Positions 11,323-22,051 of a stretch of DNA of 64,000 bases are shown one piece after another (the first letter of the stretch is position 1; every line of letters starts with the position of its first letter). The stretch is from Aureimonas sp. OT7 (lineage in GTDB: Bacteria > Pseudomonadota > Alphaproteobacteria > Rhizobiales > Rhizobiaceae). The notes beneath the pieces were generated by a model, which saw nothing but the letters and a program-made list of their open reading frames with translations, was not told the DNA's origin and searched no databases. The stretch covers positions 1,007,501 to 1,071,500 of the forward strand of contig NZ_CP062167.1 in assembly GCF_014844055.1 (NCBI RefSeq), written 5' to 3'. Made by a program: the position numbers and the translations under genes.

Positions 11323-12669
11323 TCAGTTGGCCGCCGAGGCCGCTTCCTGCTTGGGTGGGAAGGCCGCATGGGTCTTCGTGCCGCGCAGGAGTTCCAGGGC
11401 GTACTGGAGCTGCAGGTCGTCCTTGGCCTCGGGCGGAACGTAATCGAGCGAGCCGGAACCCTCGTCGTTCTCTTCCGCACCCTGGATGTGGCCGCGCAGC
11501 GAGGATTCGCCCCGGCGCAGGTCATCCTCGGCGGTCAGGCCCATCTGCTCGCGGATCTCCTCGGGCAGGGGCTGGTCGACCACGATGTCCGGACGGATGC
11601 CACGGCCCTGGATGGAAGAGCCCGAGGGCGTGTAATAGAGCGCCGTCGTCAGGCGAAGCGAACCGTTGGAGCCAAGGGGAATGATGGTCTGCACCGACCC
11701 CTTGCCGAACGAGCGTGAACCGACGACCGTCGCCCGGCCCTGGTCCTGCAGGGCGCCGGCAACGATTTCGGATGCGGAGGCCGAGCCGCCATTGACCAGG
11801 ACAACCAGCGGCTTGCCGTCGATATCGTCGCCGGTGCGTGCGTTGTAACGCCGCGTTTCCTCGGCGTTACGGCCACGGGTGGAGACGATCTCCCCCTTCT
11901 CGAGGAAGGCGTCGGAGACGCTGACGGCCTCGTCGAGAAGACCGCCGGGGTTGCGGCGCAGATCGAGGACATAGCCCTTGAGATCGCCTTCCGGGATCTT
12001 CTCCTTGATGTCGGCGACCGCCTCCTCGAGGCCCACGGTAGTCTGCTCGTTGAAGCGCAGCAGCTTGATGTAGCCGACATCGTTCTCGACCGTATGACGG
12101 ACCGAGGGAACCTTGATCTCGTCGCGCGTGATCGACAGGCGGATCGGCTGCGCGGCGCCCTCGCGGATGATGGTCAGGTCGACAGGGGTGCCGATGTCGC
12201 CCTTCATGCGGTCCACCGCTTCCGAAAGCGTCAGGCCGCGCACCTGCTCGCCGTCGATTTCGGCGATCAGGTCGTTGGCGAGAACGCCGGCCTTGTCGGC
12301 CGGTGTGCCCTCGAAGGGCGAAATCACCTTGACCAGTTCGTTCTCCATGGTGACCTCGATGCCGAGGCCGCCGAACTGGCCGCGCGTTTCGGTGCGCATG
12401 TCGGCCGTCTGTTCGGGGTTCATGTAGCTGGAATGGGGGTCGAGCGAGGTGAGCATGCCGTTGATCGCAGTCTCGATCAACTTCTGGTCATCGGGCTGTT
12501 CGACGTACTGCGCGCGAACGCGCTCGAAGACGTCGCCGAAAATGGCAAGCTGGCGGTAAGTATCCGATCCTGCTGCATTGGCGACGCCGGAATGGGGACC
12601 GACGAAGGCGGTCATCGCCGTCGCGCCCATCAGCGCTCCCGCGAAGAGAATGGAGAGCTTACGTATCAT
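11323..12669 (-). CDS. ctpA: Carboxy-terminal processing protease CtpA (S41 family)
   Basis: 448-residue periplasmic serine protease. Order: signal peptide (MIRKLSILFAGALMGATAMTAFV), N-terminal helical region with SYMNPEQ, PDZ domain from about residue 90 (GLGIEVTMENELVKV), then the S41 catalytic core. The Ser-Lys dyad is visible: GGSASASEIVAGAL carries the nucleophile and SFGKGSVQ the Lys. The start at 12669 is chosen for the signal peptide; the frame upstream is a shadow of the preceding gene. It overlaps the EnvC-like gene by 11 bases, so the two are probably co-translated. CtpA in this group trims envelope proteins including murein hydrolases. Confidence 0.95.
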   Translation of the reverse strand: MIRKLSILFAGALMGATAMTAFVGPHSGVANAAGSDTYRQLAIFGDVFERVRAQYVEQPDDQKLIETAINGMLTSLDPHSSYMNPEQTADMRTETRGQFGGLGIEVTMENELVKVISPFEGTPADKAGVLANDLIAEIDGEQVRGLTLSEAVDRMKGDIGTPVDLTIIREGAAQPIRLSITRDEIKVPSVRHTVENDVGYIKLLRFNEQTTVGLEEAVADIKEKIPEGDLKGYVLDLRRNPGGLLDEAVSVSDAFLEKGEIVSTRGRNAEETRRYNARTGDDIDGKPLVVLVNGGSASASEIVAGALQDQGRATVVGSRSFGKGSVQTIIPLGSNGSLRLTTALYYTPSGSSIQGRGIRPDIVVDQPLPEEIREQMGLTAEDDLRRGESSLRGHIQGAEENDEGSGSLDYVPPEAKDDLQLQYALELLRGTKTHAAFPPKQEAASAAN

Positions 12670-14041
12670 TCCTCGTCCTTCCAGATGGTCGTTCCGCCCA
12701 CCACGGCGCTGGATCGACCGGTTGCCCGTCCTTGCGAAACTCGACGTAGAGCTCCGGTCCGCTCTCTGGCGGATACTGCCCGTCGCCTCGCTCGGCCAGT
12801 CGCCGCGCCCCCATGCGTGCGACCGGTTCTCCGGCGAGGACGAATTGCCCGACATCCACGTCGATTTTCGCCATGCCTGCCAGGACGATATGATAGCCAT
12901 CGCCGGCATTCAGGATCAAGAGTTGTCCATAGGACCGGAATGGTCCCGCATAGAGCACTTCCGCATCTGCAGGTGCTGTGACCCTGTCTCCGAAGGCACC
13001 CGCAAAGCGCATTCCGGAAGACGATCTTCCGCCGGCGTCCACCTGTCCGAAGCCGGTGATCGTCTCACCCGATACCGGACGATTCAGTACGCCCTTCAAT
13101 GTCGAAAATGCGGCGTTGCCACGCAATCGCGGCATGTTTTCACGCAGGGATGCGATGTCGTATCCCGTTTCCGGCGGCCGGGCGGCTTCCTGGCCCTGTG
13201 GCGCGTCGGCCTTGTCCAGGGCGGCGATCAGTTGCTCCAGTGTCGCGGCCCGGGCCGAAAGCCGTTCCGCCCGCGCGGACAGGGCTCGCGATTCTTCCTG
13301 CGAGCGTGTCTCGGCCTGCCGACGCTCGGCGATCAGGCTTTCCAGCCGGGCTTCCTCGACACGCCGGTCGGCCAGCCGGTCGGCGTAGGTCGCCTTGGCG
13401 GCCTCCATGGCTGCGGTCAGCGATGACAACTCGTCGATCTCCCGGCGGAGTGCCGCCGTTTCCTGCTGGACGGCCGGCACCACGCGGCCCAGCATCATGG
13501 CGCTGCGCAAGGCACCGATGGCATCGTCCGGCTGCACCAGAAGCGCCGGCGGGGGAGAGCGCCCCAGCCGCTGCATGGCGGCGAGCAGGCCGGTAAGCAC
13601 GCGCCGGCGCTCGGCCAGCGACCGATCCAGGACGAGCGATCGGGCGCCCATCCGGTCCAGGCGCGTCTCCAGCGCCGCCACTTCCCCGGCCAGGTCCTCG
13701 GCCGCCTTCGCGCTTTCCACCAGACGGCGCGACAGGGCCTCGCGATCGAGGGCGATCTCCGCCGCCTCCGAACGAAGGCGGGCCAGTGTCTGCTGCGTAA
13801 CCTGGATCTGGCCCGAGATCGCTGCCAGTTCGCTGCGGATCTGCCGCGATCCGGCGTCCTGCGGACCAATGGCGGCAACGCGTTCTTCGGCGCCCGCGGG
13901 AGACGGGTTTGCCGACAGCGCCGCGACGACGCCGAGCGCAATCGATAGCACGGCGCCCCGGAAGAGGCGCGACACCGATCCGCGGAAGGGCTGTGTTACT
14001 GCGAAGATGCGCCGGCCCTTTCCCTGTCTCGCGATGCACAA
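12659..14041 (-). CDS. EnvC-like murein hydrolase activator (coiled coil plus degenerate LytM domain)
   Basis: 460-residue exported protein: N-terminal basic region and signal peptide (SIALGVVAALSANPSPAGAEE), a long coiled coil from about residue 60 to 290 rich in Ala, Arg, Glu and Leu, then a C-terminal peptidase M23/LytM fold starting near GETITGFGQVDAGG. The zinc ligands of active M23 peptidases are absent: the HxxxD position reads SSSGMRFAG and the HxH position reads ELYVEFRKDG. That is the pattern of EnvC-type activators of amidases, not of a peptidase. It overlaps ctpA, which fits a shared role in septal peptidoglycan splitting. Confidence 0.88.
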   Translation of the reverse strand: MCIARQGKGRRIFAVTQPFRGSVSRLFRGAVLSIALGVVAALSANPSPAGAEERVAAIGPQDAGSRQIRSELAAISGQIQVTQQTLARLRSEAAEIALDREALSRRLVESAKAAEDLAGEVAALETRLDRMGARSLVLDRSLAERRRVLTGLLAAMQRLGRSPPPALLVQPDDAIGALRSAMMLGRVVPAVQQETAALRREIDELSSLTAAMEAAKATYADRLADRRVEEARLESLIAERRQAETRSQEESRALSARAERLSARAATLEQLIAALDKADAPQGQEAARPPETGYDIASLRENMPRLRGNAAFSTLKGVLNRPVSGETITGFGQVDAGGRSSSGMRFAGAFGDRVTAPADAEVLYAGPFRSYGQLLILNAGDGYHIVLAGMAKIDVDVGQFVLAGEPVARMGARRLAERGDGQYPPESGPELYVEFRKDGQPVDPAPWWAERPSGRTRNDT

Positions 14042-14098
14042 TGCGATGTTAGGACGGGCCGGTTAAAGAATCCATCCGCCGCACCGCCGCAGCGTGCC

Positions 14099-14581
14099 TC
14101 ATCGCCGGTGATAGGGATGGCCGGCCAGGATGGTGGTTGCGCGATACAATTGTTCGGCAACGAGGATTCGCGCAAGCTGGTGCGGCCACGTCATGCGGCC
14201 AAGGGCGACGATGGCCGATGCCTGCGACCGAAGGGATGGAGACAGGCCGTCGGGCCCTCCGATGACGATGCCGAGATCGCGCAACGGCTCGTCCCGGAGC
14301 GCCGCGAGACGCAGGGCGAATTCATCCGAACTCGGCGTCTTCCCCGTTTCGTCCAGGACCATCAGCGCGGCCTTGTCGGGCAGGGCGGCAAGGATGCGCG
14401 CCGCCTCGTCGGCCTTGCGCGCATCGGCATCGGCCGCCCGCGATTCGGCAAGCTCCACCACTCCGGCGAAGTCCAGCCCCAGCGCGGCGCCGCTTTTGCG
14501 CAGGCGTGTCAGATAGCGGGCCGCAAGCTCCTGCTCCGGCCCGGCCTTCATGCGGCCGACGGCGATCAGCGTCATGCGCAT
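14099..14581 (-). CDS. rlmH: 23S rRNA (pseudouridine-1915-N3)-methyltransferase RlmH
   Basis: 160-residue SPOUT-class methyltransferase that modifies the ribosomal A-site helix 69 in the 70S particle. The N-terminal MTLIAVGRMKAGPEQEL, the SAM-binding IGGPDGLSP loop with its trefoil knot, and the C-terminal LGRMTWPHQLARILVAEQLYRA stretch are diagnostic. Length is normal. It lies 12 bases downstream of rsfS, in the usual rsfS-rlmH order of Hyphomicrobiales. Confidence 0.95.
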   Translation of the reverse strand: MRMTLIAVGRMKAGPEQELAARYLTRLRKSGAALGLDFAGVVELAESRAADADARKADEAARILAALPDKAALMVLDETGKTPSSDEFALRLAALRDEPLRDLGIVIGGPDGLSPSLRSQASAIVALGRMTWPHQLARILVAEQLYRATTILAGHPYHRR

Positions 14582-14593
14582 GCGCCGGCTCGC

Positions 14594-15058
14594 TCAGTGA
14601 AGCTTCGGATCCTGATCCACGGCCGCCCACATCTTCTCGATGTTGTAGAAGCTGCGTACTTCCGGCCGGAAGATGTGGATGATGATATCGCCGGTGTCGA
14701 TGAGCACCCAGTCCCCATTGGTCAGGCCCTCCACCTTGGCGGGGCCGAGTCCGTTGTCCTTCAGGTCCCTCAGGAGGTGGTCCGCAACGGCGCTGACATG
14801 GCGGTGGGAGCGGCCGGAGGCGATGACCATATGGTCCGCGAGGGCCGATTTTCCCTTGAGATCGATCGCGACGATCTCCTCAGCCTTGGAATCGTCAAGA
14901 CTTGCGATGACCAGGTCGATAGCGTTCCGGTCGGCCGTACGGTCGCCGGAGGGCGCGTCGGAAGCGACGTCCGGGACGTCCTTCGTTTCAGGCGCGGGGG
15001 TCAGTTGACAGGTTCCTTCTTGCTGCAAACGGTGCGGCGATTGTGTTCCAACTTGCAT
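14594..15058 (-). CDS. rsfS: Ribosome silencing factor RsfS
   Basis: 154-residue DUF143/Iojap protein that binds L14 and blocks subunit joining during starvation. The domain core is intact from about residue 42 to the end: IASLDDSKAEEIVAIDL, HMVIASGRSHRHVSAVADHL, GDWVLIDTGDIIIHIFRPEVRSFYNIEKMW. The first 40 residues are low in conservation. I chose ATG 15058 as the first Met outside nadD, but no strong ribosome site precedes it, so the true start may be further in. It follows nadD by 22 bases. Confidence 0.9.
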   Translation of the reverse strand: MQVGTQSPHRLQQEGTCQLTPAPETKDVPDVASDAPSGDRTADRNAIDLVIASLDDSKAEEIVAIDLKGKSALADHMVIASGRSHRHVSAVADHLLRDLKDNGLGPAKVEGLTNGDWVLIDTGDIIIHIFRPEVRSFYNIEKMWAAVDQDPKLH

Positions 15059-15080
15059 ATCGTGTCCAGTTCGATGCCGA

Positions 15081-15716
15081 TCAAGCATTGCTGCGCAATG
15101 CCGTTGATGAGAGAGCCGAGCGCGGCCCATGAAGAAAGACCCAGGCCGGGGGCCGGGCGCCGGGCAGCGCCCTGGCCGAGCGCTCCGGCATGCGCCATTG
15201 TTGAAACCGCTGCGCCATGGGCGAGGACAGCAGCGACAGGGTCGATCCCGGGCGGTCTACCACCGCGATCGGCATCGCCGCGGCGATGAACTGCCAGTCC
15301 TGCCAGCGGTGGAACGTCGCAAGGCTGTCCGCCCCCATTACCCAGACGAACTTCACGTCGCGTCGGCGTGCGGCCACCAGCCGCACCGTATCGGCGGTAA
15401 ACCGGATGGCGGCGGCGGCCTCGAAAGCCGTGACGTCGATCCGCGGGTCGCGGGCCAACGCTTCCGACAGGGCCAGCCGCTCGCCGAGCGGGGCGAGGAC
15501 GCCATGATCCTTCAATGGGTTGCCGGGCGTCACCATCCACCACAGACGGTCAAGGCCAAGCCGGCGCAGCGCCGTTTCAGCCACCAGGAGATGGCCGCGA
15601 TGGGGCGGGTTGAACGATCCGCCGAACAGGCCGACGCGCATGCCCGCCGTAGTTGGCGGCATGCGCAGCGCGCGGGCGGGCAAAGGCCATTCGGGGGCCG
15701 AGAAGCCCGCGTTCAC
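15081..15716 (-). CDS. nadD: Nicotinate-nucleotide adenylyltransferase NadD
   Basis: 211-residue enzyme making deamido-NAD from nicotinate mononucleotide and ATP. The nucleotidyltransferase signature [11 protein letters not shown] is at about residue 31, [11 protein letters not shown] follows, and the late SSTALR motif stands for the ISSTxIR signature. The first 25 residues precede the conserved core, so the real start may be the Met at residue 26 ([10 protein letters not shown]). As drawn, the start overlaps the proA stop by 4 bases (ATGA). Confidence 0.94.
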   Translation of the reverse strand: MNAGFSAPEWPLPARALRMPPTTAGMRVGLFGGSFNPPHRGHLLVAETALRRLGLDRLWWMVTPGNPLKDHGVLAPLGERLALSEALARDPRIDVTAFEAAAAIRFTADTVRLVAARRRDVKFVWVMGADSLATFHRWQDWQFIAAAMPIAVVDRPGSTLSLLSSPMAQRFQQWRMPERSARALPGARPPAWVFLHGPRSALSSTALRSNA

Positions 15717-16985
15717 GGCCTCAATTGCCCGGTGCCGTGGACGCGATAGTTGAAGCTCGTCAATTGCTCTACGCCCACCGGCCCGCGCGCATGCATCTTG
15801 CCGGTGGCGATACCGATTTCCGCACCCATGCCGAACTCGCCCCCATCGGCAAACTGCGTCGAGGCGTTATGCAGAAGGATCGCGGAATCGATCGCCCGCA
15901 TGAAACGATCGGCGGTCATCTCATCGTCGGTCACGATGCATTCCGTATGATGCGAGGAATAGGTCTCGATATGGTCGATTGCCCCCTCGACGCCATCCAC
16001 CAGTTCGACGGAAATGATGGCGTCCAGATACTCCGTACGGAAATCCGCGTCGGTGGCGGCATGGGCCGCCGGGTACAATGCGCGGACGGCGTCGGAGCCG
16101 CGGATTTCACAGCCCTTCTCTGCCAGCGCGTCGAGGATGGGGCATAGATGCGTCTCGGCCACCGCCCGGTCGACAAGGAGCGTTTCGGCCGCGCCGCAGA
16201 TGCCGGTGCGCCGCATCTTGGCGTTGACGGCGATATCGCGTGCCATGTCCAGTTGTGCGGCACGGTCGATATAGACGTGGCACAGGCCCTCCAGATGCGC
16301 GAACACGGGCACGCGCGCCTCCGCCTGCACCCGCTCCACGAGGCTGCGGCCGCCACGTGGCACGATCACGTCGATCGAGCCGCCAAGCCCTTTCAGCATC
16401 TCGCCCACGGCGGCCCGGTCGGCCGTCGGCACGATCTGTATGGCATCCTCGGGCAGCCCCGCCTCGCGCAGGCCGGCGGCCAGCGCCCGATGGATGGCGG
16501 CCGAGGAGCGTGCGCTGTCGGAGCCGCCGCGCAGGATCACGGCATTGCCGGACGCAAGGCAGAGCGCCCCGGCGTCCGCCGTCACGTTGGGGCGGCTTTC
16601 GTAGATCACGCCGATCACGCCGAGCGGCGTGCGGACGCGCTCGATCCTGAGCCCGTTGGGCCGGGTCCAGGCATCGATCACCGAGCCGACGGGATCTGGC
16701 AGGGCGGCCACGGCCTCGATGCCGGAAGCGATGCCGGCGATGCGATCCTTGTCCAGCACCAGCCGGTCGACCAGCGCGGCGGAAAGCCCGGCCTCCCGCG
16801 CGCGCGCCACGTCCTGCGCATTGGCTGCCAGTATATCCGCTTCGGACCGCCGGACGGCGGCGGCCATGGCAAGAAGGGCGCCGTGACGCAGCGTCGATGG
16901 AGCCTGCGCCACGAGGCGCGATGCCGCGCGCGCCCGCGTGCCGATATCAGCCATCACGCTTTCGATGCCGGGCCTTGCGCTGTCG

Positions 16986-16993
<8 letters not shown>
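15713..16993 (-). CDS. proA: Gamma-glutamyl phosphate reductase ProA
   Basis: Second step of proline synthesis: NADPH reduction of gamma-glutamyl phosphate to the semialdehyde. The aldehyde dehydrogenase fold is complete: [17 protein letters not shown], the [13 protein letters not shown] loop, IDVIVPRGG, and the catalytic Cys in [11 protein letters not shown]. The start at 16993 (MRDDSARPG, 426 residues) has a GGAGA site 8 bases upstream on the minus strand; the frame is open to an earlier ATG at 17023. The chosen start overlaps the end of proB by 8 bases, a normal proBA arrangement. Confidence 0.94.
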
Positions 16994-19228
<2,235 letters not shown>

Positions 19229-19335
19229 TCATTTCTGGCTGTCGGGGGCGGGCGTTCCGTCCTCGCGTGCTTGCCCCGTTTCTTAAGCCAAGCACGCGGA
19301 AAATTGAACGCCCGCCGCTGTTTGTTTTGCGCCGC

Positions 19336-19944
19336 TCAGGTCGCCTGGTTCAATTCGGCCGCCGGCACCGGCGTCGAATCCCGCACCCAGGACTTCAGCG
19401 ACAGCCAGCAGCGGCGGTCCATGCGGTAGGACTCGCTGGCCACCCGCCCCGCCACCGCCGACACATCCATGCTGACGCCCTGATAATGGAAGCCGCATTT
19501 GTGGATCACCCGCCGCGAGGCGTTGTTGATGACGCGGCAGCGGATCTCCACCGCCTCGGCCGCCAGCTCGCCGAAAGCATAGTCGATCACGGCATGCGCC
19601 GCCTCGGTGGCGTAGCCCTTGTTCCAGAAGGGACGGCCAAGCCAGTATCCAAGGTCGAGCGCGTCGCTATCGTCCTTCTCGCGCAGCGATATGAGGCCCA
19701 TGAAGGCGTCGTCACTGTTGCGCATCATGGCGAAGGTCAGTTCATGGCGCGTCCGCGCCAGAAACTCTTCCGCATCCGCCAACCGATAGGGGTAGGGAAT
19801 GCGCGCCGTCATCTCGGCGATGTGCCTGTCATTGGCCAGCGTGGCAATGGCGGGCGCATCGTCCATCCGAACCTCCCGCAGGGTCAGCCGGCGGGTTGGT
19901 ATCGGACTGAGTTCTTCCTCTATCCACAAATCGTCCGAAGGCAT
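19336..19944 (-). CDS. GNAT-family N-acetyltransferase (RimJ/RimL type)
   Basis: 202-residue acetyltransferase with the RimJ/L-like layout: TRRLTLREVRMDDAPAIATL at the start, LGYWLGRPFWNKGYATEA with the acetyl-CoA loop, and a late VIHKCGFHYQG stretch. The start at 19944 (MPSDDLWIEEE) is chosen because the longer frame begins within the rpmA terminator hairpin. The gene is conserved between rpmA and obgE in Hyphomicrobiales, but its target is unknown; acetylation of a ribosomal protein is a guess from context. Confidence 0.88.
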   Translation of the reverse strand: MPSDDLWIEEELSPIPTRRLTLREVRMDDAPAIATLANDRHIAEMTARIPYPYRLADAEEFLARTRHELTFAMMRNSDDAFMGLISLREKDDSDALDLGYWLGRPFWNKGYATEAAHAVIDYAFGELAAEAVEIRCRVINNASRRVIHKCGFHYQGVSMDVSAVAGRVASESYRMDRRCWLSLKSWVRDSTPVPAAELNQAT

Positions 19945-19963
19945 CGGGGTCCACTTTCCACGA

Positions 19964-20002
19964 AAAGAAACGGGGAGATGGCGGCCCATCTCCCCGTTTT
20001 CT
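19964..20002 (-). terminator. Strong hairpin terminator after rpmA
   Basis: ACGGGGAGATG at 19970-19980 pairs perfectly with CATCTCCCCGT at 19987-19997 (11 bp, 6-base loop). On the minus strand it is followed by TTTCTTTTCG. A TTTTC run also follows on the plus strand, so it could act both ways. It ends the rplU-rpmA transcript before the GNAT gene. Confidence 0.85.
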
Positions 20003-20067
20003 CGCTTTACCCGAACCTGTCGGTTAAAGCGCCGGGTCGGTGGGACGCCGGCGCTTGGAAGCCAGCG

Positions 20068-20337
20068 TCACTCGGCGGCTTCGGCGGTCGGCATAATCGA
20101 TACGTAGGTGCGCCCTTGCGCTTTGGTCTGGAAGCTCACGACGCCGTCGGTGGTCGCAAAAAGGGTATGGTCGCGGCCGATGCCGACATTGACGCCCGGA
20201 TGCCAGCGCGTGCCGCGCTGACGCACGAGGATATTGCCGGCGATGACGCGCTCGCCGCCGAACTTCTTCACGCCGAGGCGTTTGGACTCGGAGTCGCGAC
20301 CGTTGCGGGAAGAACCGCCTGCCTTTTTATGTGCCAT
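20068..20337 (-). CDS. rpmA: 50S ribosomal protein L27
   Basis: 89-residue bL27, whose N-terminal tail reaches the peptidyl transferase centre. [20 protein letters not shown] and [20 protein letters not shown] are invariant family blocks. There is no N-terminal cleavage extension of the Firmicutes type. Downstream of rplU in the standard rplU-rpmA pair, with a 118-base spacer. Confidence 0.98.
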   Translation of the reverse strand: MAHKKAGGSSRNGRDSESKRLGVKKFGGERVIAGNILVRQRGTRWHPGVNVGIGRDHTLFATTDGVVSFQTKAQGRTYVSIMPTAEAAE

Positions 20338-20455
20338 TGTTCAGTCTCCTGATCTCATCCGCATGGTGGAGCCCATCCGGGGCCGCGCTGCCATGCCTGT
20401 TCAATTTCGTTCACGCCGGCCGAAGCTGGCCTGGTTTCGCGTTGGGCGGAGCCGC

Positions 20456-20944
20456 TCAGGCCTCGTCGCCCGCGGCGTCCTTCTTCTTGGTGGCGCGGGG
20501 CTTCTTGGCGGCAGCCTCGACAGCCTCCGTCTTCTCGGCCTTCGGCTTGGCGGCGCGCTTGGGCTTGTCGCCCTCGGCGGCCTTGTCCTCGACCTTCGCC
20601 TCGCTGGCCTTCACGGCCTTTTCCTTCTTGGCCGGGGCCTTGCCGTCGGTCAGGATCTCGCTGATGCGCACCAGCGTCAGGTCCTGGCGATGACCGCGCG
20701 TGCGCTTGGAGTTCTGGCGACGACGCTTCTTGAAGGAGATCACCTTCGGGCCGCGCGTCTGCTCGACGATCTCGGCCACGACGCTGGCGCCGGCCACGAA
20801 GGGCGCGCCGATCGTGGTGCCGACCATCAGCACCTCATCGAAGGAGACGCTGTCACCGGCTTCGCCGGCCACACGCTCGATCTCGAATTCGTCGTTGGCG
20901 GCGACGCGATACTGCTTACCGCCGGTTTTGATGACTGCGAACAT
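20456..20944 (-). CDS. rplU: 50S ribosomal protein L21 with extended C-terminal tail
   Basis: 162 residues: a normal bL21 domain in the first ~103 ([14 protein letters not shown], then [21 protein letters not shown]) followed by about 60 residues rich in Lys, Ala and Glu ([20 protein letters not shown]). Such tails are common in Hyphomicrobiales L21. The start at 20944 is the family start; the frame continues 16 codons upstream without conservation. Confidence 0.96.
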   Translation of the reverse strand: MFAVIKTGGKQYRVAANDEFEIERVAGEAGDSVSFDEVLMVGTTIGAPFVAGASVVAEIVEQTRGPKVISFKKRRRQNSKRTRGHRQDLTLVRISEILTDGKAPAKKEKAVKASEAKVEDKAAEGDKPKRAAKPKAEKTEAVEAAAKKPRATKKKDAAGDEA

Positions 20945-21127
20945 GCCATGTACCTTTATCAAGGGGATCGGCTCTCGGGGTTGCCGGGCCATCTTCTTTT
21001 GATTCTTGGATCTTCAGGGCTTTTGAGCCCGCGCGCTGCATAGCCGATGTGCTGCCCCGCGTCAACGTCGAAAGCCCTGCGCATGCGGCATCGGGGCGTT
21101 TGACGGTGCCTTAAGGGAAATTGGCTC

Positions 21128-21155
21128 TTGTGCGCCGGGGGCAAGCTTTGATATG
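21128..21155 (+). promoter_or_regulatory. Possible promoter of the tRNA-Ser gene
   Basis: TTGTGC at 21128-21133 and GATATG at 21150-21155 with a 16-base spacer, about 50 bases before the tRNA. The match to the housekeeping sigma consensus is only partial. Confidence 0.3.
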
Positions 21156-21207
21156 CACCGCACGCGCTTCAGGGCGCAACCACGAAAGTCCGGTTTCACC
21201 GGCGGCC

Positions 21208-21297
21208 GGAGAGGTGGCAGAGTGGTTGAATGCACCGCACTCGAAATGCGGCATACGGGCAACCGTATCGGGGGTTCAAATCCCTCCCTCTCCGCCA
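21208..21297 (+). tRNA. tRNA-Ser(CGA)
   Basis: 90-base class II tRNA. Acceptor arm GGAGAGG pairs with CCTCTCC, with encoded GCCA 3' end. The anticodon stem CCGCA/TGCGG encloses the loop CTCGAAA, giving anticodon CGA (reads UCG). The long variable arm (TACGGGCAACCGTA) is typical of tRNA-Ser. T arm GGGGGTTCAAATCCC is intact. It lies at the junction between the conserved ribosomal-protein block and a variable segment, a classical integration site, but no second copy of its 3' end was seen in the window. Confidence 0.95.
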
Positions 21298-21408
21298 GAA
21301 ACATCCTGTTAGGTAATAGTTTGCTGCTTGGACTAGCCCTCCAGGTGACGTGCGGCGTGGGCCTAGTGAGGACGTCCGACGTTGAGCGCCACGACCGCGG
21401 CACAACCG

Positions 21409-22040
21409 CTAGCATGGTCCTTGGATGGAATTGCGCGCCGTCGTAAGGATTCCAGTAGAGTGCTGGAGATGGATGCCTATTCGACGCGCCTCGTTGAGAC
21501 TCAGTCGCCAGAGCGGACCGGGTTTTCCAGATAGTAGCATGGCTTGGCCCTTCCACACGGCCTGCTGGGGCTCGACTGTGATCGCTTCCACGCCGGTGCG
21601 ATGGTGAAGAAAGCGGATGGGCTCGTCGCTGTGTAGAAAGACAATCTCAGGCTTTACGCTTTCGAGGAGAAACTCGAACGCTGCCGTTCGACGATCTTCT
21701 TTCGTTAACTGAGCAGCCCTCGCCGTTGGCATCGAGCAGATGTTTGTCTCCAGACAAGTGCCGTTTGGAAACTGATCAACGATTGCTTTAATGCGAGGTC
21801 GCGCGCCCTTCATTCATCGCTGAAAGAGGTAGTCCTTCATGATTGACTTCGATCGAAACCATGATCGTCTGACCAGTAGCTCCAAAAGCTGTGCTTGAGG
21901 GACGTCGCCGGATTGAAACCAACGATAAAGACTTGGGTGGTGAGTGGAGATCCGTCGCACAAGAACGGGCGCGCATTCTCGATCGTTTCAAGCGTTTGAA
22001 GGCGTTCACGAAACTCTTTTAGATCCACGCATTTTATCAC
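21409..22040 (-). pseudogene. Broken gene, uracil-DNA-glycosylase-like fold (tentative)
   Basis: Two minus-strand pieces belong together. 22040 to 21837 encodes a start of MIKCVDLKEFRERL and then FIVGFNPATSL, FWSYWSDDHGFDRSQS and a TGA. Shifting frame at that point continues IMKDYLFQR, then another TGA, then MKGARPRIKAIVDQFPNG, CLETNICSMPTARAAQLTKEDR and a tail to 21409. So the gene carries one frameshift near 21845-21855 and one nonsense codon at about 21816. The GFNPAT motif and the TN(I/V) stretch resemble uncharacterised uracil-DNA-glycosylase-superfamily proteins; that placement is from memory of the family and uncertain. The decay and position next to the tRNA suggest an acquired, now dispensable gene. 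Confidence 0.6.
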
Positions 22041-22051
22041 CTTGCGATTAC

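Noticed and set aside
21208..21297. tRNA 3' end as an attachment site with a second copy downstream
   Set aside because: I looked for a copy of GGTTCAAATCCCTCC up to 25.8 kb and did not see one.
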